Positions 17,805-26,539 are shown, counted from the stretch's first letter. The stretch is DNA of 64,000 bases from CAZBUK01 sp964495085 (GCA_964495085.1 CAZBUK010000010.1:3223-67222); one strand, 5' to 3'. Numbers and translations: made by a program. The notes: generated by a model from the letters alone, not told the origin.

Positions 17805-18728
17805 CTATACTTCAGTTACATCGTTTTTAGAGGCCTTAAATCTGAATCCCCACCTTTCGAACTCGTCCGAAAGTTCTGAGATTATCAATCCGGCTACAAT
17901 CGCAGCTCCGCCGAGAATACCGACCGTGCCGAGTATCTCTGAGAGAATAAGGAATGCCAGAATCGCAGAGATAACGGGTTCCAGGGCAAAAATAATTGCC
18001 GCTCTGGTCGGTGTCGTATGCTGTTGATATCTCGTTTGCAGATAGGTAGTCAGGAGCGTTGCCAGTAACCCCGTATACAACAAGGCAAAGACCAGGTTCC
18101 CCGTAAAATTGATATACATCGTCTCGGTTGTAAACGCTCCGCTGAAACTCAGAATCGCGACGGCGGCGATCTGTATATAGGTTAATACAAGAATGTTATA
18201 CATTTTCGAGTAGACATCGAGATAGACGATATAGAGCGCAAAGAAAAAAGCGCACGCAAGTGTAAGTCCATCGCCGATATTAAATTCAGATCCACGCGGA
18301 GAAGTCAGGAAGTACAATCCTGCCACCACGAACACGATTCCGATCAGGTTGCCCGGGCGGGGCATCCGCTTTTCGATGAGAAGCTGCAGGAGCGGTGTAA
18401 ATACGACGAGCAGACCTGTAATAAACCCCGACTTTGAAGCGGTTGTGTATTTCAGACCGATGGTTTGTGTCGCAAATCCGATAAACAGGAAAATACCGAG
18501 TAGAATTCCCGCTCTCAGCGCGTTGGAGGTGAATTCGGCTTGTCTGCTGACCACGAATGGGGTCAGGATGAGCGCTGCGAGCAAAAAACGTGTGCCCAGA
18601 AAAAAGAGCGGAGATACGTCAGACAGCGCTGCTTTTACGACGACGAACGTCCCGCCCCATATGATTGTTGCCACAAACAGATATGCTTCGGCAGTTCGTC
18701 GTTGTTTCGTTGCGGCCTCGAGAAGCAC
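17805..18728 (-). CDS. EamA/DMT-family transporter
   Basis: Polytopic inner-membrane metabolite exporter of the drug/metabolite superfamily, with two EamA repeats of five helices each. Repeat 1 shows IIWGGTFVVVKAAL and the second half ends with AAIIFALEPVISAILAFLIL, the typical ExP motif. I start at GTG 18728, preceded by GGAG; that gives 307 residues, the usual size. The frame extends to ATG 18845, but the extra 39 residues have no family counterpart. The substrate is unknown. It is divergent from hrcA. Confidence 0.85.
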   Translation of the reverse strand: MLLEAATKQRRTAEAYLFVATIIWGGTFVVVKAALSDVSPLFFLGTRFLLAALILTPFVVSRQAEFTSNALRAGILLGIFLFIGFATQTIGLKYTTASKSGFITGLLVVFTPLLQLLIEKRMPRPGNLIGIVFVVAGLYFLTSPRGSEFNIGDGLTLACAFFFALYIVYLDVYSKMYNILVLTYIQIAAVAILSFSGAFTTETMYINFTGNLVFALLYTGLLATLLTTYLQTRYQQHTTPTRAAIIFALEPVISAILAFLILSEILGTVGILGGAAIVAGLIISELSDEFERWGFRFKASKNDVTEV

Positions 18729-18924
18729 GGATCTCCGTAATTGTCGTGCGAGAATTAAATCAAAAAATATACGAAATATTTTTTTATGAAAAAAAGCGTG
18801 AACGGTGTTGCATGTTTGACACGCCGCTACCCCTGATATTTCCAATACATCCGGGACATTCAGATCAAGTCTATGTCGGAGAGTTCAGGATCACCGGCGT
18901 ACCCCGGACGGTCTAATAGTATTG

Positions 18925-18953
18925 TTGACAATCAGTCATATATTGATTATTTT
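18925..18953 (+). promoter_or_regulatory. Probable sigma-70 promoter for hrcA
   Basis: TTGACA at 18925-18930 and TATTTT at 18948-18953 are separated by exactly 17 bases. It lies 41 bases upstream of the hrcA ATG in the divergent gap between hrcA and the EamA gene. No clean CIRCE element is seen here. Confidence 0.6.
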
Positions 18954-18994
18954 TCCAAATTGTAATGAAATTAATATGTTAACGCTCTAGTGAG

Positions 18995-20041
18995 ATGTCC
19001 GGTAATCGATCTATGGTTCATCGCGAGGATTTGACTGAACGGGATAAAGCCGTCCTACGGCGCGTAGTCCAGAGTTTCATCCTGACGGCAAGTCCCGTCG
19101 GTTCTCGATATCTGGCCAAACACAGCGGATTGAACCTCTCCCCCGCCACGATCAGGAATCTGATGTCCGATCTTGAGGAACGAGGTTATTTGAATCATCC
19201 GCACACATCGGCGGGCAGGGTACCGACGGACAAAGGATATCGGGTTTATGTAGATATGCTTATGGATATCGAGGATCTGACGAAGAAAGACCTCGAGGCG
19301 ATCGAACGGAAACTGGAATACATCGGCGACCGCGAAGAACTTCTGATCCAGGCGACGGATATACTCGGGAGCATCTCGAGCCAACTCAGTATAATTACAA
19401 ATCCGCACATATCGAGCGGTAAACTCGAACGTCTGGAACTGGTATCCCTCGGTCCGAACCGGATCATGGTCATTTTGTCGATAAAATCCGGAATAGTTAA
19501 AACTCTCGTTTTAGAGGTAAAAACATTAATAAAGCGTGAGAAACTGGAAGCGTTGACTCAGGTGTTGAACGAGCGCCTGCATGATCTTACACTTCGCGAG
19601 ATCCGGGATACTTTCAGGGAACGCGTCAAAGACGTTCAGAACGAGGAAACTGGACTTGTCAGATTATTTCTCGATTCGGTGAATGAGCTCTTCGATGATT
19701 CAAAGGAACGCGATAAATTCTTCATCGGCGGGACTCGCGATATTATCTCGCAGCCCGAATTCGACTCACCCGAGAATATACGCGGCGTTATCGAACTGCT
19801 TGACGATAAAGAGGTGATCATTCATGTGCTTGAAAAGTATGATGAAAAAGGAAATACTCTCAAAATCTCTATCGGCGATGAAAATAAAGAACAAAAATTA
19901 AAGAATTACAGCGTTATCTCGACCCGCTATTTGATAGGCGACATATTCGGGACCGTCAGCGTGATCGGTCCGAAACGGATGAACTATTCAAAGATCATTC
20001 CCCTCGTCGAATATATAGCAAAGTCGATATCGCGGACGTGA
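18995..20041 (+). CDS. hrcA: Heat-inducible transcription repressor HrcA
   Basis: Represses chaperone genes by binding CIRCE operators; its activity depends on GroE in the species studied. The N-terminal winged-helix domain shows RRVVQSFILTASPVGSRYLA and SPATIRNLMSDLEERGYL, followed by HTSAGRVPTDKGYRVYVD, the HrcA hallmark. A GAF-like dimerisation region follows, and the C-terminal TRYLIGDIFGTVSVIGPKRM is conserved. At 348 residues it has the usual length. It heads an operon with grpE and dnaJ. A clear CIRCE lies at 26161 in this window, a likely target. No dnaK or groEL is present here. Confidence 0.96.
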   Translation: MSGNRSMVHREDLTERDKAVLRRVVQSFILTASPVGSRYLAKHSGLNLSPATIRNLMSDLEERGYLNHPHTSAGRVPTDKGYRVYVDMLMDIEDLTKKDLEAIERKLEYIGDREELLIQATDILGSISSQLSIITNPHISSGKLERLELVSLGPNRIMVILSIKSGIVKTLVLEVKTLIKREKLEALTQVLNERLHDLTLREIRDTFRERVKDVQNEETGLVRLFLDSVNELFDDSKERDKFFIGGTRDIISQPEFDSPENIRGVIELLDDKEVIIHVLEKYDEKGNTLKISIGDENKEQKLKNYSVISTRYLIGDIFGTVSVIGPKRMNYSKIIPLVEYIAKSISRT

Positions 20042-20092
20042 TATCGTTGTTCGTAAACAAGAAATAATGTAAGGAAGTGCTGAAAGCAAGAA

Positions 20093-20749
20093 ATGACCGA
20101 ACATAAAGACCAAAATAAATCCACTGAACAGCAGCATGAACGACCCGACTCCGAAATTCCCGAAACGGAGAGCACTGCAGGTGAACAATCCTCTCAGGAT
20201 TCTACAGTATCGGAACAAAACGAATTATATTCTGTCATCGAGGCATTAAAAACCGAAAATGAACAATTGCGCGACAAACTGCTCCGTAAAGCCGCAGAGT
20301 TTGAGAATTATCGCAGGCGGGTGGAACAGGAGAGCCTCAATATCAGGCAATACGCGAACGAGGGGCTCATTGCCGATTTTCTTCCGATACTCGACGATTT
20401 CGACAGATCGTTGCGAATAAGCAAAGACAGACGTGAGTTCGGTGCATTTTACAAAGGGGTCGAACTCATCTATCAGAAATTCGTAAAACTCCTTGAATCG
20501 AAAGGACTGACACCGATCGATTCCCTGGGAAAGGTGTTCGACGTCGATCTGCATGACGCTCTCATGCAGCTTCCGAACGACGAGGCCGAACCCAATTCGA
20601 TCCTCGAGGAAGTGGAGCGCGGATATAAGTTATACGATCGGGTTATCAGGCATGCGAAGGTAATTGTCGCAACAAAAACGGATACGGATCACACCGATGA
20701 GACGCCCGGCTCCTCCTCAGACGGCGATCAGCAGGAGGAGCGCAGCTAA
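20093..20749 (+). CDS. grpE: Nucleotide exchange factor GrpE
   Basis: Exchange factor that releases ADP from DnaK. The first 60 residues are polar and low-complexity; then a long coiled coil (ALKTENEQLRDKLLRKAAEF) leads into NYRRRVEQE, the DFLPILDDFDRSL helix, and the C-terminal beta-wing with VFDVDLHDALMQL and GYKLYDRVIRHAKVIVA. Its 218 residues are typical. The stop codon shares a base with the dnaJ ATG, showing translational coupling. The DnaK partner is encoded elsewhere. Confidence 0.95.
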   Translation: MTEHKDQNKSTEQQHERPDSEIPETESTAGEQSSQDSTVSEQNELYSVIEALKTENEQLRDKLLRKAAEFENYRRRVEQESLNIRQYANEGLIADFLPILDDFDRSLRISKDRREFGAFYKGVELIYQKFVKLLESKGLTPIDSLGKVFDVDLHDALMQLPNDEAEPNSILEEVERGYKLYDRVIRHAKVIVATKTDTDHTDETPGSSSDGDQQEERS

Positions 20750-21912
20750 TGTCAAAGCGGGACTATTACGAGGTACTGGGCGTTTCGCGAGACGCATCTC
20801 CCGAAGAAATAAAAAAAGCATACCGCAAACTGGCTTTGAAATTTCACCCGGACAAAAATCCTGGAGACAAAGAAGCTGAACAGAAATTCAAAGAATGTGC
20901 GGAAGCATATGAAGTCCTTCGCGATACCGACAAACGTGCGCGATATAACAAGTTCGGTCACGAAGGGATGCGCTCGACGGATTTCCATGGATTCAGGGAT
21001 GTCGAAGACATATTCAGCGCCTTCGGCGATATCTTCGGAGGCGGTTTCGGCGGAAGCATATTCGATGAGGTATTTTCCGGAGGCCGTTCGAGATCTCGAT
21101 CAGGAAACGTCGGTACGTCCGGATCGGATCTGAAGATCAGACTTGCGCTCTCGCTCGAGGAAATCGCGGCAGGCGTCGATAAGAAAATCAAACTCAAAAA
21201 ATATACCCGTTGCAACACTTGTACGGGAACCGGCGCGAGCGGAAGCGACGGATACAGGACATGCTCCACATGTCATGGCAGCGGCGAGCTTCGCCAGGTC
21301 TCCCGATCCGTATTCGGGCAGTTCGTCAACATCGCGCCATGTGCAATGTGCGGGGGCTCGGGTAAGATTCTCTCCTCTCCATGCGGCACATGCAACGGCG
21401 AAGGGAGAACCCAAAGCGAGGAAACACTTAAGGTATCGATACCCGCCGGCGTTTCCGAGGGTCAGTATCTCACCCTCAGAGGAAATGGTAACGCAGGGCG
21501 GCGGGGCGGTCCTCCGGGAGATCTCATCGTCGTCATCGAGGAAACGCCGCATAAAAGGTTCAACCGGCGCGGTGACGATGTCGTTTACGATATGCTGATC
21601 AGTTTTCCACAGGCAGTTCTCGGGAGTGAGGTTGAGGTACCCACGCTCACGGGAAAAGCGAGACTGAAAATAGAACCCGGGACCCAGTCCGGGAGAATCT
21701 TGCGCATGCGATCCAAAGGCATCAAACATTTGAACGGCAACGGCACCGGTGACCAGCTCGTTCGGATCAATGTCTGGATTCCGAAGAAACTCAACCAGCG
21801 CGAGCGGGAACTTATTGAAGAGATTAACTCATCGCCTAACATCAACCCGAAGGAATCGGACCAGTCGGAGAATAAATCGTTCTTCGAGAAAATCAAGGAC
21901 GTATTCGGTTAA
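20749..21912 (+). CDS. dnaJ: Chaperone protein DnaJ
   Basis: Type I Hsp40 that stimulates the DnaK ATPase and holds unfolded substrates. The J domain carries HPD at 33-35. A Gly/Phe-rich stretch follows (FGDIFGGGFGGSIF). The zinc-finger domain has four CxxCxGxG repeats: CNTCTGTG, CSTCHGSG, CAMCGGSG and CGTCNGEG, so both zinc sites are intact. C-terminal substrate-binding domains end with the GTGDQLVRINVWIPK strand. The length of 387 is normal. It overlaps grpE by one base. Confidence 0.97.
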   Translation: MSKRDYYEVLGVSRDASPEEIKKAYRKLALKFHPDKNPGDKEAEQKFKECAEAYEVLRDTDKRARYNKFGHEGMRSTDFHGFRDVEDIFSAFGDIFGGGFGGSIFDEVFSGGRSRSRSGNVGTSGSDLKIRLALSLEEIAAGVDKKIKLKKYTRCNTCTGTGASGSDGYRTCSTCHGSGELRQVSRSVFGQFVNIAPCAMCGGSGKILSSPCGTCNGEGRTQSEETLKVSIPAGVSEGQYLTLRGNGNAGRRGGPPGDLIVVIEETPHKRFNRRGDDVVYDMLISFPQAVLGSEVEVPTLTGKARLKIEPGTQSGRILRMRSKGIKHLNGNGTGDQLVRINVWIPKKLNQRERELIEEINSSPNINPKESDQSENKSFFEKIKDVFG

Positions 21913-21917
21913 CCCCG

Positions 21918-22364
21918 GTGAGTAAAATTAAGTATATTGTCCGTATGTTCTCCTTTACGGAGAACGAGAAGCGCGTCTTGATCGTGCTTGCTCTCGGACT
22001 CATCGTCGGTCTGGCGATCGCCGGTTACAAAGGATCCCGATCCGACATGCAGATACGGGATTTTTCGAGTCTGTACGCCGAGCGGGACAGCATCTTCGAG
22101 GCACGGGCCGGAATGATCCCCGACGGGGAATCCGTCAATCAGTCCCCGCCCCCCCTCGTGTTGCTTGCCCCGGGAAGTATAAACGTCAATACCGCATCCA
22201 AGGAGGAGCTCACGCTTCTGCCCGGTATCGGCGAAGCGTATGCCGAGCGGATTATACTCTTCCGCGAGGATTACGGAAAATTTACAAACGCCGAAGACCT
22301 GCTCAAGGTACGCGGAATCGGCGTCAAGAGATTGGAACAAATCAAACAGTATATAACCTTCTAG
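21918..22364 (+). CDS. ComEA-like helix-hairpin-helix protein
   Basis: Membrane-anchored DNA-binding protein resembling the competence factor ComEA. It has a short N-terminus, one membrane segment at about 18-36 (VLIVLALGLIVGLAIAG), a spacer, and a C-terminal double HhH domain: SINVNTASKEELTLLPGIGE followed by NAEDLLKVRGIGVKRLEQI. In competent bacteria ComEA binds incoming DNA in the periplasm; many bacteria keep such proteins without known competence. The start is GTG at 21918. It lies 5 bases after dnaJ and 30 before a pseudopilin-like gene, followed by a PilM-like gene, which fits a pilus/DNA-uptake theme. Confidence 0.8.
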   Translation: MSKIKYIVRMFSFTENEKRVLIVLALGLIVGLAIAGYKGSRSDMQIRDFSSLYAERDSIFEARAGMIPDGESVNQSPPPLVLLAPGSINVNTASKEELTLLPGIGEAYAERIILFREDYGKFTNAEDLLKVRGIGVKRLEQIKQYITF

Positions 22365-22394
22365 ACAACAACGCACTCATTTCCGGAGGATCGA

Positions 22395-22859
22395 ATGTCA
22401 CTGAAACAGAAACCTAAGGGATCGATCATTCTCAAGCTGGTCATAGTTCTCCTTCTTGCGCTGCTCGTGTACACTATCTGGGAGCCGTTCAACACGGTAA
22501 AACAGGATGAAATCAATCAGCGCGAATCCCGCGCACGGATGAGTAATATCCGAAACGCACAGATCTTCTACTTCAGACAACATCAGACATATCTCAGGGA
22601 TCTCGACACTCTGATCTATTGGCTCAGAACGGATAGTCTCGCCGTTCTAAAATCGGACAGTCTCTTCAGACCGCTCGTAAAATCAGCATTCTCTCCGGAG
22701 CTGCTCAAATATTCCCCGCGATCGCAGACTGAATACAAAGTGCTCGTCGACGATTCATCGACCACGCAACGATACCTCATCGAATGCCCCGACGGTTACG
22801 GCTCCATCGGATCGCTCACCGACATCTCACTCCTTCACCGGGCGACTTGGGAGTACTAG
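22395..22859 (+). CDS. Membrane-anchored pseudopilin-like protein of unknown function
   Basis: I do not recognise a named family. The 154 residues begin with a basic stretch (KQKPKGS) and a hydrophobic segment at about 11-27 (IILKLVIVLLLALLVYTIW), then a helix rich in charged residues containing RMSNIRNAQIFYFRQHQTYL. That layout is like type II secretion or type IV pilus pseudopilins, whose long N-terminal helix is followed by a globular domain with a Tyr/Leu-rich 'QTYLRDLDTL' stretch. No GFxxxE prepilin cleavage site is visible, so it may be an uncleaved relative. It lies between ComEA-like and PilM-like genes. RBS GGAGG precedes the ATG. Confidence 0.6.
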   Translation: MSLKQKPKGSIILKLVIVLLLALLVYTIWEPFNTVKQDEINQRESRARMSNIRNAQIFYFRQHQTYLRDLDTLIYWLRTDSLAVLKSDSLFRPLVKSAFSPELLKYSPRSQTEYKVLVDDSSTTQRYLIECPDGYGSIGSLTDISLLHRATWEY

Positions 22860-22888
22860 ACGAACACTTTGACCTTCATTCAGGAATA

Positions 22889-23818
22889 ATGGCAGAACGA
22901 AGACTAGGACTTCATATACAGCCGGATACCATTCGGGCGGTTGAGATCGAACAGAATAATCGATCAGTGACGCTCTGCGGTTTTGCAGAGGCCCGCATCG
23001 ATGCTCCTCTGCCGCGATGGCTTGACACGCTTGGCGAAGAGGACCGGTCGGAATATCTGCAGGCATTTTCCGACTCCCTCAAATCGATGTTGAAGAACGC
23101 GAATATGAAGAGCAGATCCGTTTCGCTCGCGATCGATATCAGGCACGCATTCATACTGACGATGCCTTTCGACGGCGACTTCTCGGAGGAGAACCTCCGT
23201 GGACTTATCCGGTGGGAGCTCACAAATTATTTCCCGGGATTGGATGGTGCCTCATTTCTCTACGATACCTACAATCCGGGATATAATCCATCGAGAGATG
23301 TTTCTCCGGAAATTATATTCACGGCAGTCCTGAAACCATACATACACATGCTGCAGGAGGGAATTAAAGCGGCGAACCTGCAGATCAGATCGATTAACGT
23401 GGATCAATTCACCATCGAGAACGTTTTAAGACTGGATGCCGGCAACCTAAGCAGAGAGCGGTTGTTTGCCGTTTGCTTCCTGAGCGATGAGACCCTCTAC
23501 TGCAGTCTATTATGGAACAACCGTCTCATACGATACCGGGAATACGCCATTCCGAACCCAACCGTTATTCCGAGAATTTTAAATCTGTTCATAACATCCG
23601 CCTCCCTATCCACTAAGAATACCGAACGAAGAATATACGTATACCCGTACGAAACCGACGTACCGCGTTTTTCACAGATCGCACCGCAATGGAAAATGGA
23701 ACGTTTTAGTCCTTTCTCGCAGCTGAAGAAAAAATGGAGGGTGAAGCGCATGCTCGACCGCCAACCGGTCGCGGAAGACGCTTTCACGCCCGCGGTCGGA
23801 GCGGCGATCGGCCGGTAA
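22889..23818 (+). CDS. PilM-like actin-fold pilus assembly protein
   Basis: The 309 residues resemble PilM, the actin-like ATPase of the type IV pilus inner-membrane complex. Seen: the opening GLHIQPDTIRAVEIEQ phosphate-loop-like strand, VSLAIDIRHAFILTMPF, the LRGLIRWELTNYFPG helix and a C-terminal half with a second domain. I start at ATG 22889, which has AGGA upstream and gives MAERRLGLHI; the frame is open further upstream, but that part overlaps the preceding gene. No pilN, pilO or pilQ follows, so this may be an isolated relative. Similarity is judged by eye. Confidence 0.6.
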   Translation: MAERRLGLHIQPDTIRAVEIEQNNRSVTLCGFAEARIDAPLPRWLDTLGEEDRSEYLQAFSDSLKSMLKNANMKSRSVSLAIDIRHAFILTMPFDGDFSEENLRGLIRWELTNYFPGLDGASFLYDTYNPGYNPSRDVSPEIIFTAVLKPYIHMLQEGIKAANLQIRSINVDQFTIENVLRLDAGNLSRERLFAVCFLSDETLYCSLLWNNRLIRYREYAIPNPTVIPRILNLFITSASLSTKNTERRIYVYPYETDVPRFSQIAPQWKMERFSPFSQLKKKWRVKRMLDRQPVAEDAFTPAVGAAIGR

Positions 23819-23829
23819 TACGATAACAT

Positions 23830-24426
23830 ATGCGCATCACGGGAGGAACCTTTCGAGGCAGAAATATATGTACGCCGAGCGGCAATGAGATTCGACCGGC
23901 AACGGACAGGGTCCGGGAGACGATATTTAATATCCTGCAGAATTATATCGATCTTGCCGACCAGACCGTTGCCGATCTCTACGCAGGGACGGGCAGCCTT
24001 GGATTCGAATGTCTCAGCCGCGGTTCTGCTTTTGCAGCGTTCGTCGACCATTCGGAATCGTCCATGCGATTGATACGAAAAACAGCCCAAACGCTCGGAT
24101 GCACCGGCCGGTGCTCTTTCATTCGGGCCGACGCCCGATCGTACCTCTCCAATCCCCGCATCTCCGCGGGATTGATTTTTGCGGATCCTCCCTATGCATT
24201 ACCCGATCCAGAGTCGCTGCCTCGGCTGATAGCGGATTCGACAGCTCTTCGGGAGGACGGAATCTTTCTGATCGAGCATGATAAACGGACATCGTATCCC
24301 GAGAGCGGCTCGTATACATGTTTTCGTCGACGACAGTTCGGAGATACGGTTGTCTCATTCTTCAGCCGGACGCAGACCGGCGGGTCGGTCGAAGCGAACG
24401 GGTCACCCTTGTATGGAAAAAACTAG
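23830..24426 (+). CDS. rsmD: 16S rRNA (guanine(966)-N2)-methyltransferase
   Basis: SAM-dependent methyltransferase modifying G966 of 16S rRNA. It opens with MRITGGTFRGRNI, then RPATDRVRETIFNIL, the SAM-binding DLYAGTGSLGFECLSRG and the catalytic DPPY motif in IFADPPYALPD. The length (198) is typical. It is followed by coaD after 8 bases; rsmD-coaD is one of the best conserved gene pairs in bacteria. Confidence 0.94.
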   Translation: MRITGGTFRGRNICTPSGNEIRPATDRVRETIFNILQNYIDLADQTVADLYAGTGSLGFECLSRGSAFAAFVDHSESSMRLIRKTAQTLGCTGRCSFIRADARSYLSNPRISAGLIFADPPYALPDPESLPRLIADSTALREDGIFLIEHDKRTSYPESGSYTCFRRRQFGDTVVSFFSRTQTGGSVEANGSPLYGKN

Positions 24427-24434
24427 ATAAATAT

Positions 24435-24926
24435 ATGAAACGTGTAATTTATCCCGGCACATTCGATCCGTTTACAAACGGGCATCTGGATATCCTCCAG
24501 CGAGCAGCGATCCTGTTTGACGAGGTTATCGTCAGCGTCGCCACAAACAGCCAAAAGTCGCCCCTGTTCACCGAGCGGGAGAGAATCGACATGATACAGG
24601 AATCGGTCGCTCACCTCTCCAATGTTGCAGTGGATTCATTCCGGGGGTTGCTTGTTCAATACGCCAAAGAGAAGAAAGCAGTGGCGGTTATCCGCGGTTT
24701 GCGCGCTGTCTCGGATTTCGAATATGAATTCCAGATGGCATTGATGAACCGGAAACTGGCTGAAGAATTGACGACGGTTTTCTTAATGCCCGACGAGAAG
24801 TATACGTACCTCAGTTCCACGATCGTCAGGGAAATCGGGATGCTTGGCGGAGACATCGCCTCGTTCGTTCCGACAAACATCGAACGCCTCATAGTGAAAA
24901 AGTACAAACGAAAGAAAGGAACGTAA
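24435..24926 (+). CDS. coaD: Phosphopantetheine adenylyltransferase
   Basis: Penultimate step of coenzyme A synthesis: ATP + 4'-phosphopantetheine to dephospho-CoA. The start MKRVIYPGTFDPFTNGHLDI carries the TxGH-type nucleotide site. Further motifs are AVIRGLRAVSDFEYEFQMAL and the C-terminal SSTIVREIGMLGGDIASFVP. I place the start at ATG 24435 (163 residues, the family size); the frame is open upstream but overlaps rsmD. It lies between rsmD and the aspartate aminotransferase gene. Confidence 0.95.
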   Translation: MKRVIYPGTFDPFTNGHLDILQRAAILFDEVIVSVATNSQKSPLFTERERIDMIQESVAHLSNVAVDSFRGLLVQYAKEKKAVAVIRGLRAVSDFEYEFQMALMNRKLAEELTTVFLMPDEKYTYLSSTIVREIGMLGGDIASFVPTNIERLIVKKYKRKKGT

Positions 24927-24931
24927 CGAAG

Positions 24932-26134
24932 ATGGAGAGACGTCCGTTGTCCCGAAAATTGCTTTCTTTGACCGAATCTCAAACGCTTGCGCTCTCTGCG
25001 CGAGCGGCCAAGATGAAGCGCGAAGGTATCGATGTCGTCAGTCTGACTGCGGGTGAACCGGATTTTCCTACACCCGAGCATATCAAGACGGCCGCAAAAG
25101 AATCTATCGACAACAACTTTACCAAATACACCGCCAACAAAGGCACTTCCGAACTTCGTGAAGCGATATCGGAGAAATTTAAAACTGAAAACACCCTCCA
25201 CTGGTCATCCTCGGAAATACTCGTATCCTCGGGAGCGAAACATTCGGTGTTCAATGCGCTTCAGGCGATCTGTAATCCGGGCGACGAGGTAATAATACCT
25301 TCGCCGTATTGGGTTAGTTATCCCGAGATGGTAAAAATCGTAGATGCCGAATCCGTATTCATCGAGACGACGGATGCGAACGGATTCAAACTTACTCCCG
25401 GGCAGCTCGAAGAGGCGATAACCGATAAAACAAAAGTCTTGATTCTGAACTCACCGGGTAATCCGACCGGCACGGTATACGAATACGATGAACTGGAACA
25501 GCTCAGCCGGGTCATCGAAAAACACGGCATCTATGTTATCAGCGATGAGATCTACGAGCATCTCGTGTTCGACGGGAAAAAGCATCATAGTATAGGCGCT
25601 TTTAATTCTATCAGATCGCTTACCATCACCGTTAACGGAGTATCGAAAGCCTTTTCGATGACCGGGTGGAGAGTCGGTTACCTGGGAGCGGAAAAGGAGA
25701 TAGTTTCTCTGGCTTCAAAGTTGCAGGGACAGGTTACTTCAAATGCTAATTCAATAGCCCAGAAAGCGGCTTATGCAGCGTTGACGTCTCCGTTGGATGA
25801 GGTCCATAAAATGCGGGATGAATTTGAGAAAAGACGTAATTATTTCATCGGCGCTCTTAATGAGATCCCGGAAGTTATATGTGAGGCGCCACCGGGTGCA
25901 TTTTATGCTTTTGCGAGGATAGACGGTTACTTCGGACGGCGCTGCGGCACCCGATCAATCCGGAATGATGTGGATTTATCCGAGTATCTGCTTGTCGACG
26001 GCAGAGTGGCTACAGTACCAGGAAGCGCGTTCGGTTCCGGAAACTACCTTCGCCTGTCATTCGCTTCTTCAGTGAATTCATTGACGAAAGGCATTCAACG
26101 TATGGGTGAAGCGCTTTCATACCTCACCCCTTGA
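24932..26134 (+). CDS. aspC: Aspartate aminotransferase, class I PLP-dependent
   Basis: Transfers the amino group between aspartate and 2-oxoglutarate; some relatives also act on prephenate or aromatic substrates. Typical features: LTAGEPDFPTPEHIKTAA near the N-terminus, NSPGNPTGTVY, VISDEIYEHLVFDG and the PLP lysine in VSKAFSMTGWRVGYLG, with the C-terminal YLRLSFASS. At 400 residues the length fits subgroup I-gamma-like bacterial enzymes. It lies 5 bases after coaD. The stop at 26132-26134 overlaps the -35 box of the next promoter. Confidence 0.9.
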   Translation: MERRPLSRKLLSLTESQTLALSARAAKMKREGIDVVSLTAGEPDFPTPEHIKTAAKESIDNNFTKYTANKGTSELREAISEKFKTENTLHWSSSEILVSSGAKHSVFNALQAICNPGDEVIIPSPYWVSYPEMVKIVDAESVFIETTDANGFKLTPGQLEEAITDKTKVLILNSPGNPTGTVYEYDELEQLSRVIEKHGIYVISDEIYEHLVFDGKKHHSIGAFNSIRSLTITVNGVSKAFSMTGWRVGYLGAEKEIVSLASKLQGQVTSNANSIAQKAAYAALTSPLDEVHKMRDEFEKRRNYFIGALNEIPEVICEAPPGAFYAFARIDGYFGRRCGTRSIRNDVDLSEYLLVDGRVATVPGSAFGSGNYLRLSFASSVNSLTKGIQRMGEALSYLTP

Positions 26135-26159
26135 CTTTTCGGACTTTCCGGTATATATT
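26131..26159 (+). promoter_or_regulatory. Promoter of the FmdB-type gene
   Basis: TTGACT (26131-26136) and TATATT (26154-26159) are spaced by exactly 17 bases. The expected transcription start falls inside the CIRCE element just downstream, the usual geometry of HrcA-repressed promoters. Confidence 0.8.
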
Positions 26160-26160
26160 G

Positions 26161-26187
26161 TTGGCACTCTTTGCTTAAGAGTGCCAA
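26161..26187 (+). promoter_or_regulatory. CIRCE operator (HrcA binding site)
   Basis: TTGGCACTC, nine bases, then GAGTGCCAA: a perfect 9-9-9 inverted repeat that differs from the consensus TTAGCACTC/GAGTGCTAA by one compensated base in each arm. It overlaps the predicted transcription start and ends 22 bases before the ATG of the FmdB-type gene. HrcA is encoded in this same window at 18995. Confidence 0.93.
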
Positions 26188-26209
26188 CAAATTATAAGAG
26201 GAAATAAAT

Positions 26210-26539
26210 ATGCCGACATATGATTACCTTTGCGGTGATTGCGGCCATCGTTTCGATGAATTTCAGGGCATCAAAGAAGAACCCCTTAAAAAGTGCCCTA
26301 AATGCGGAAAACCATCTCTTCGCCGCCAGTTCGGCACAGGAGCCGGATTGATTTTTAAAGGAAGCGGATTTTATATAACCGATTATAAGAAGAACGGAAA
26401 CGAGTCGTTAAAATCCGATAAGCAGAATAAAGATAATAAAGAGAATAGAGAGAATAAGGAGAATAAAGAAAATAAAGAAAATACAGAGAGCACAAAATCG
26501 GCCGAACCGGCGAAAGGAGAAAAACAATCCGGAACTTAA
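26210..26539 (+). CDS. FmdB-type zinc-ribbon protein under CIRCE control
   Basis: Small protein of the FmdB/CxxC regulatory family, whose molecular function is poorly defined. The N-terminal 50 residues hold a zinc ribbon: YDYLCGDCGHRFDEFQ and, after a short loop, KKCPKCGKPSLRRQFG, giving CxxC...CxxC. A GSGFYITDYKK motif typical of the family follows. The last 45 residues are a low-complexity Lys/Glu/Asn tail coded by purine-rich imperfect repeats (about 26,430-26,490). The upstream CIRCE implies heat-shock induction. The 3' end overlaps convergent tyrA by 4 bases. Confidence 0.87.
   Translation: MPTYDYLCGDCGHRFDEFQGIKEEPLKKCPKCGKPSLRRQFGTGAGLIFKGSGFYITDYKKNGNESLKSDKQNKDNKENRENKENKENKENTESTKSAEPAKGEKQSGT

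Noticed and set aside
18979..19005. CIRCE-like sequence overlapping the hrcA start
   Set aside because: TTAACGCTC-N9-GTCCGGTAA has the right spacing but only 12 of 18 consensus bases and six complementary pairs; too weak against the perfect site at 26161.
26426..26490. Purine-rich AATAAAGA-type repeats as a CRISPR array or microsatellite
   Set aside because: They are imperfect, have no spacers and simply encode the Lys/Glu/Asn tail of the FmdB-type protein.
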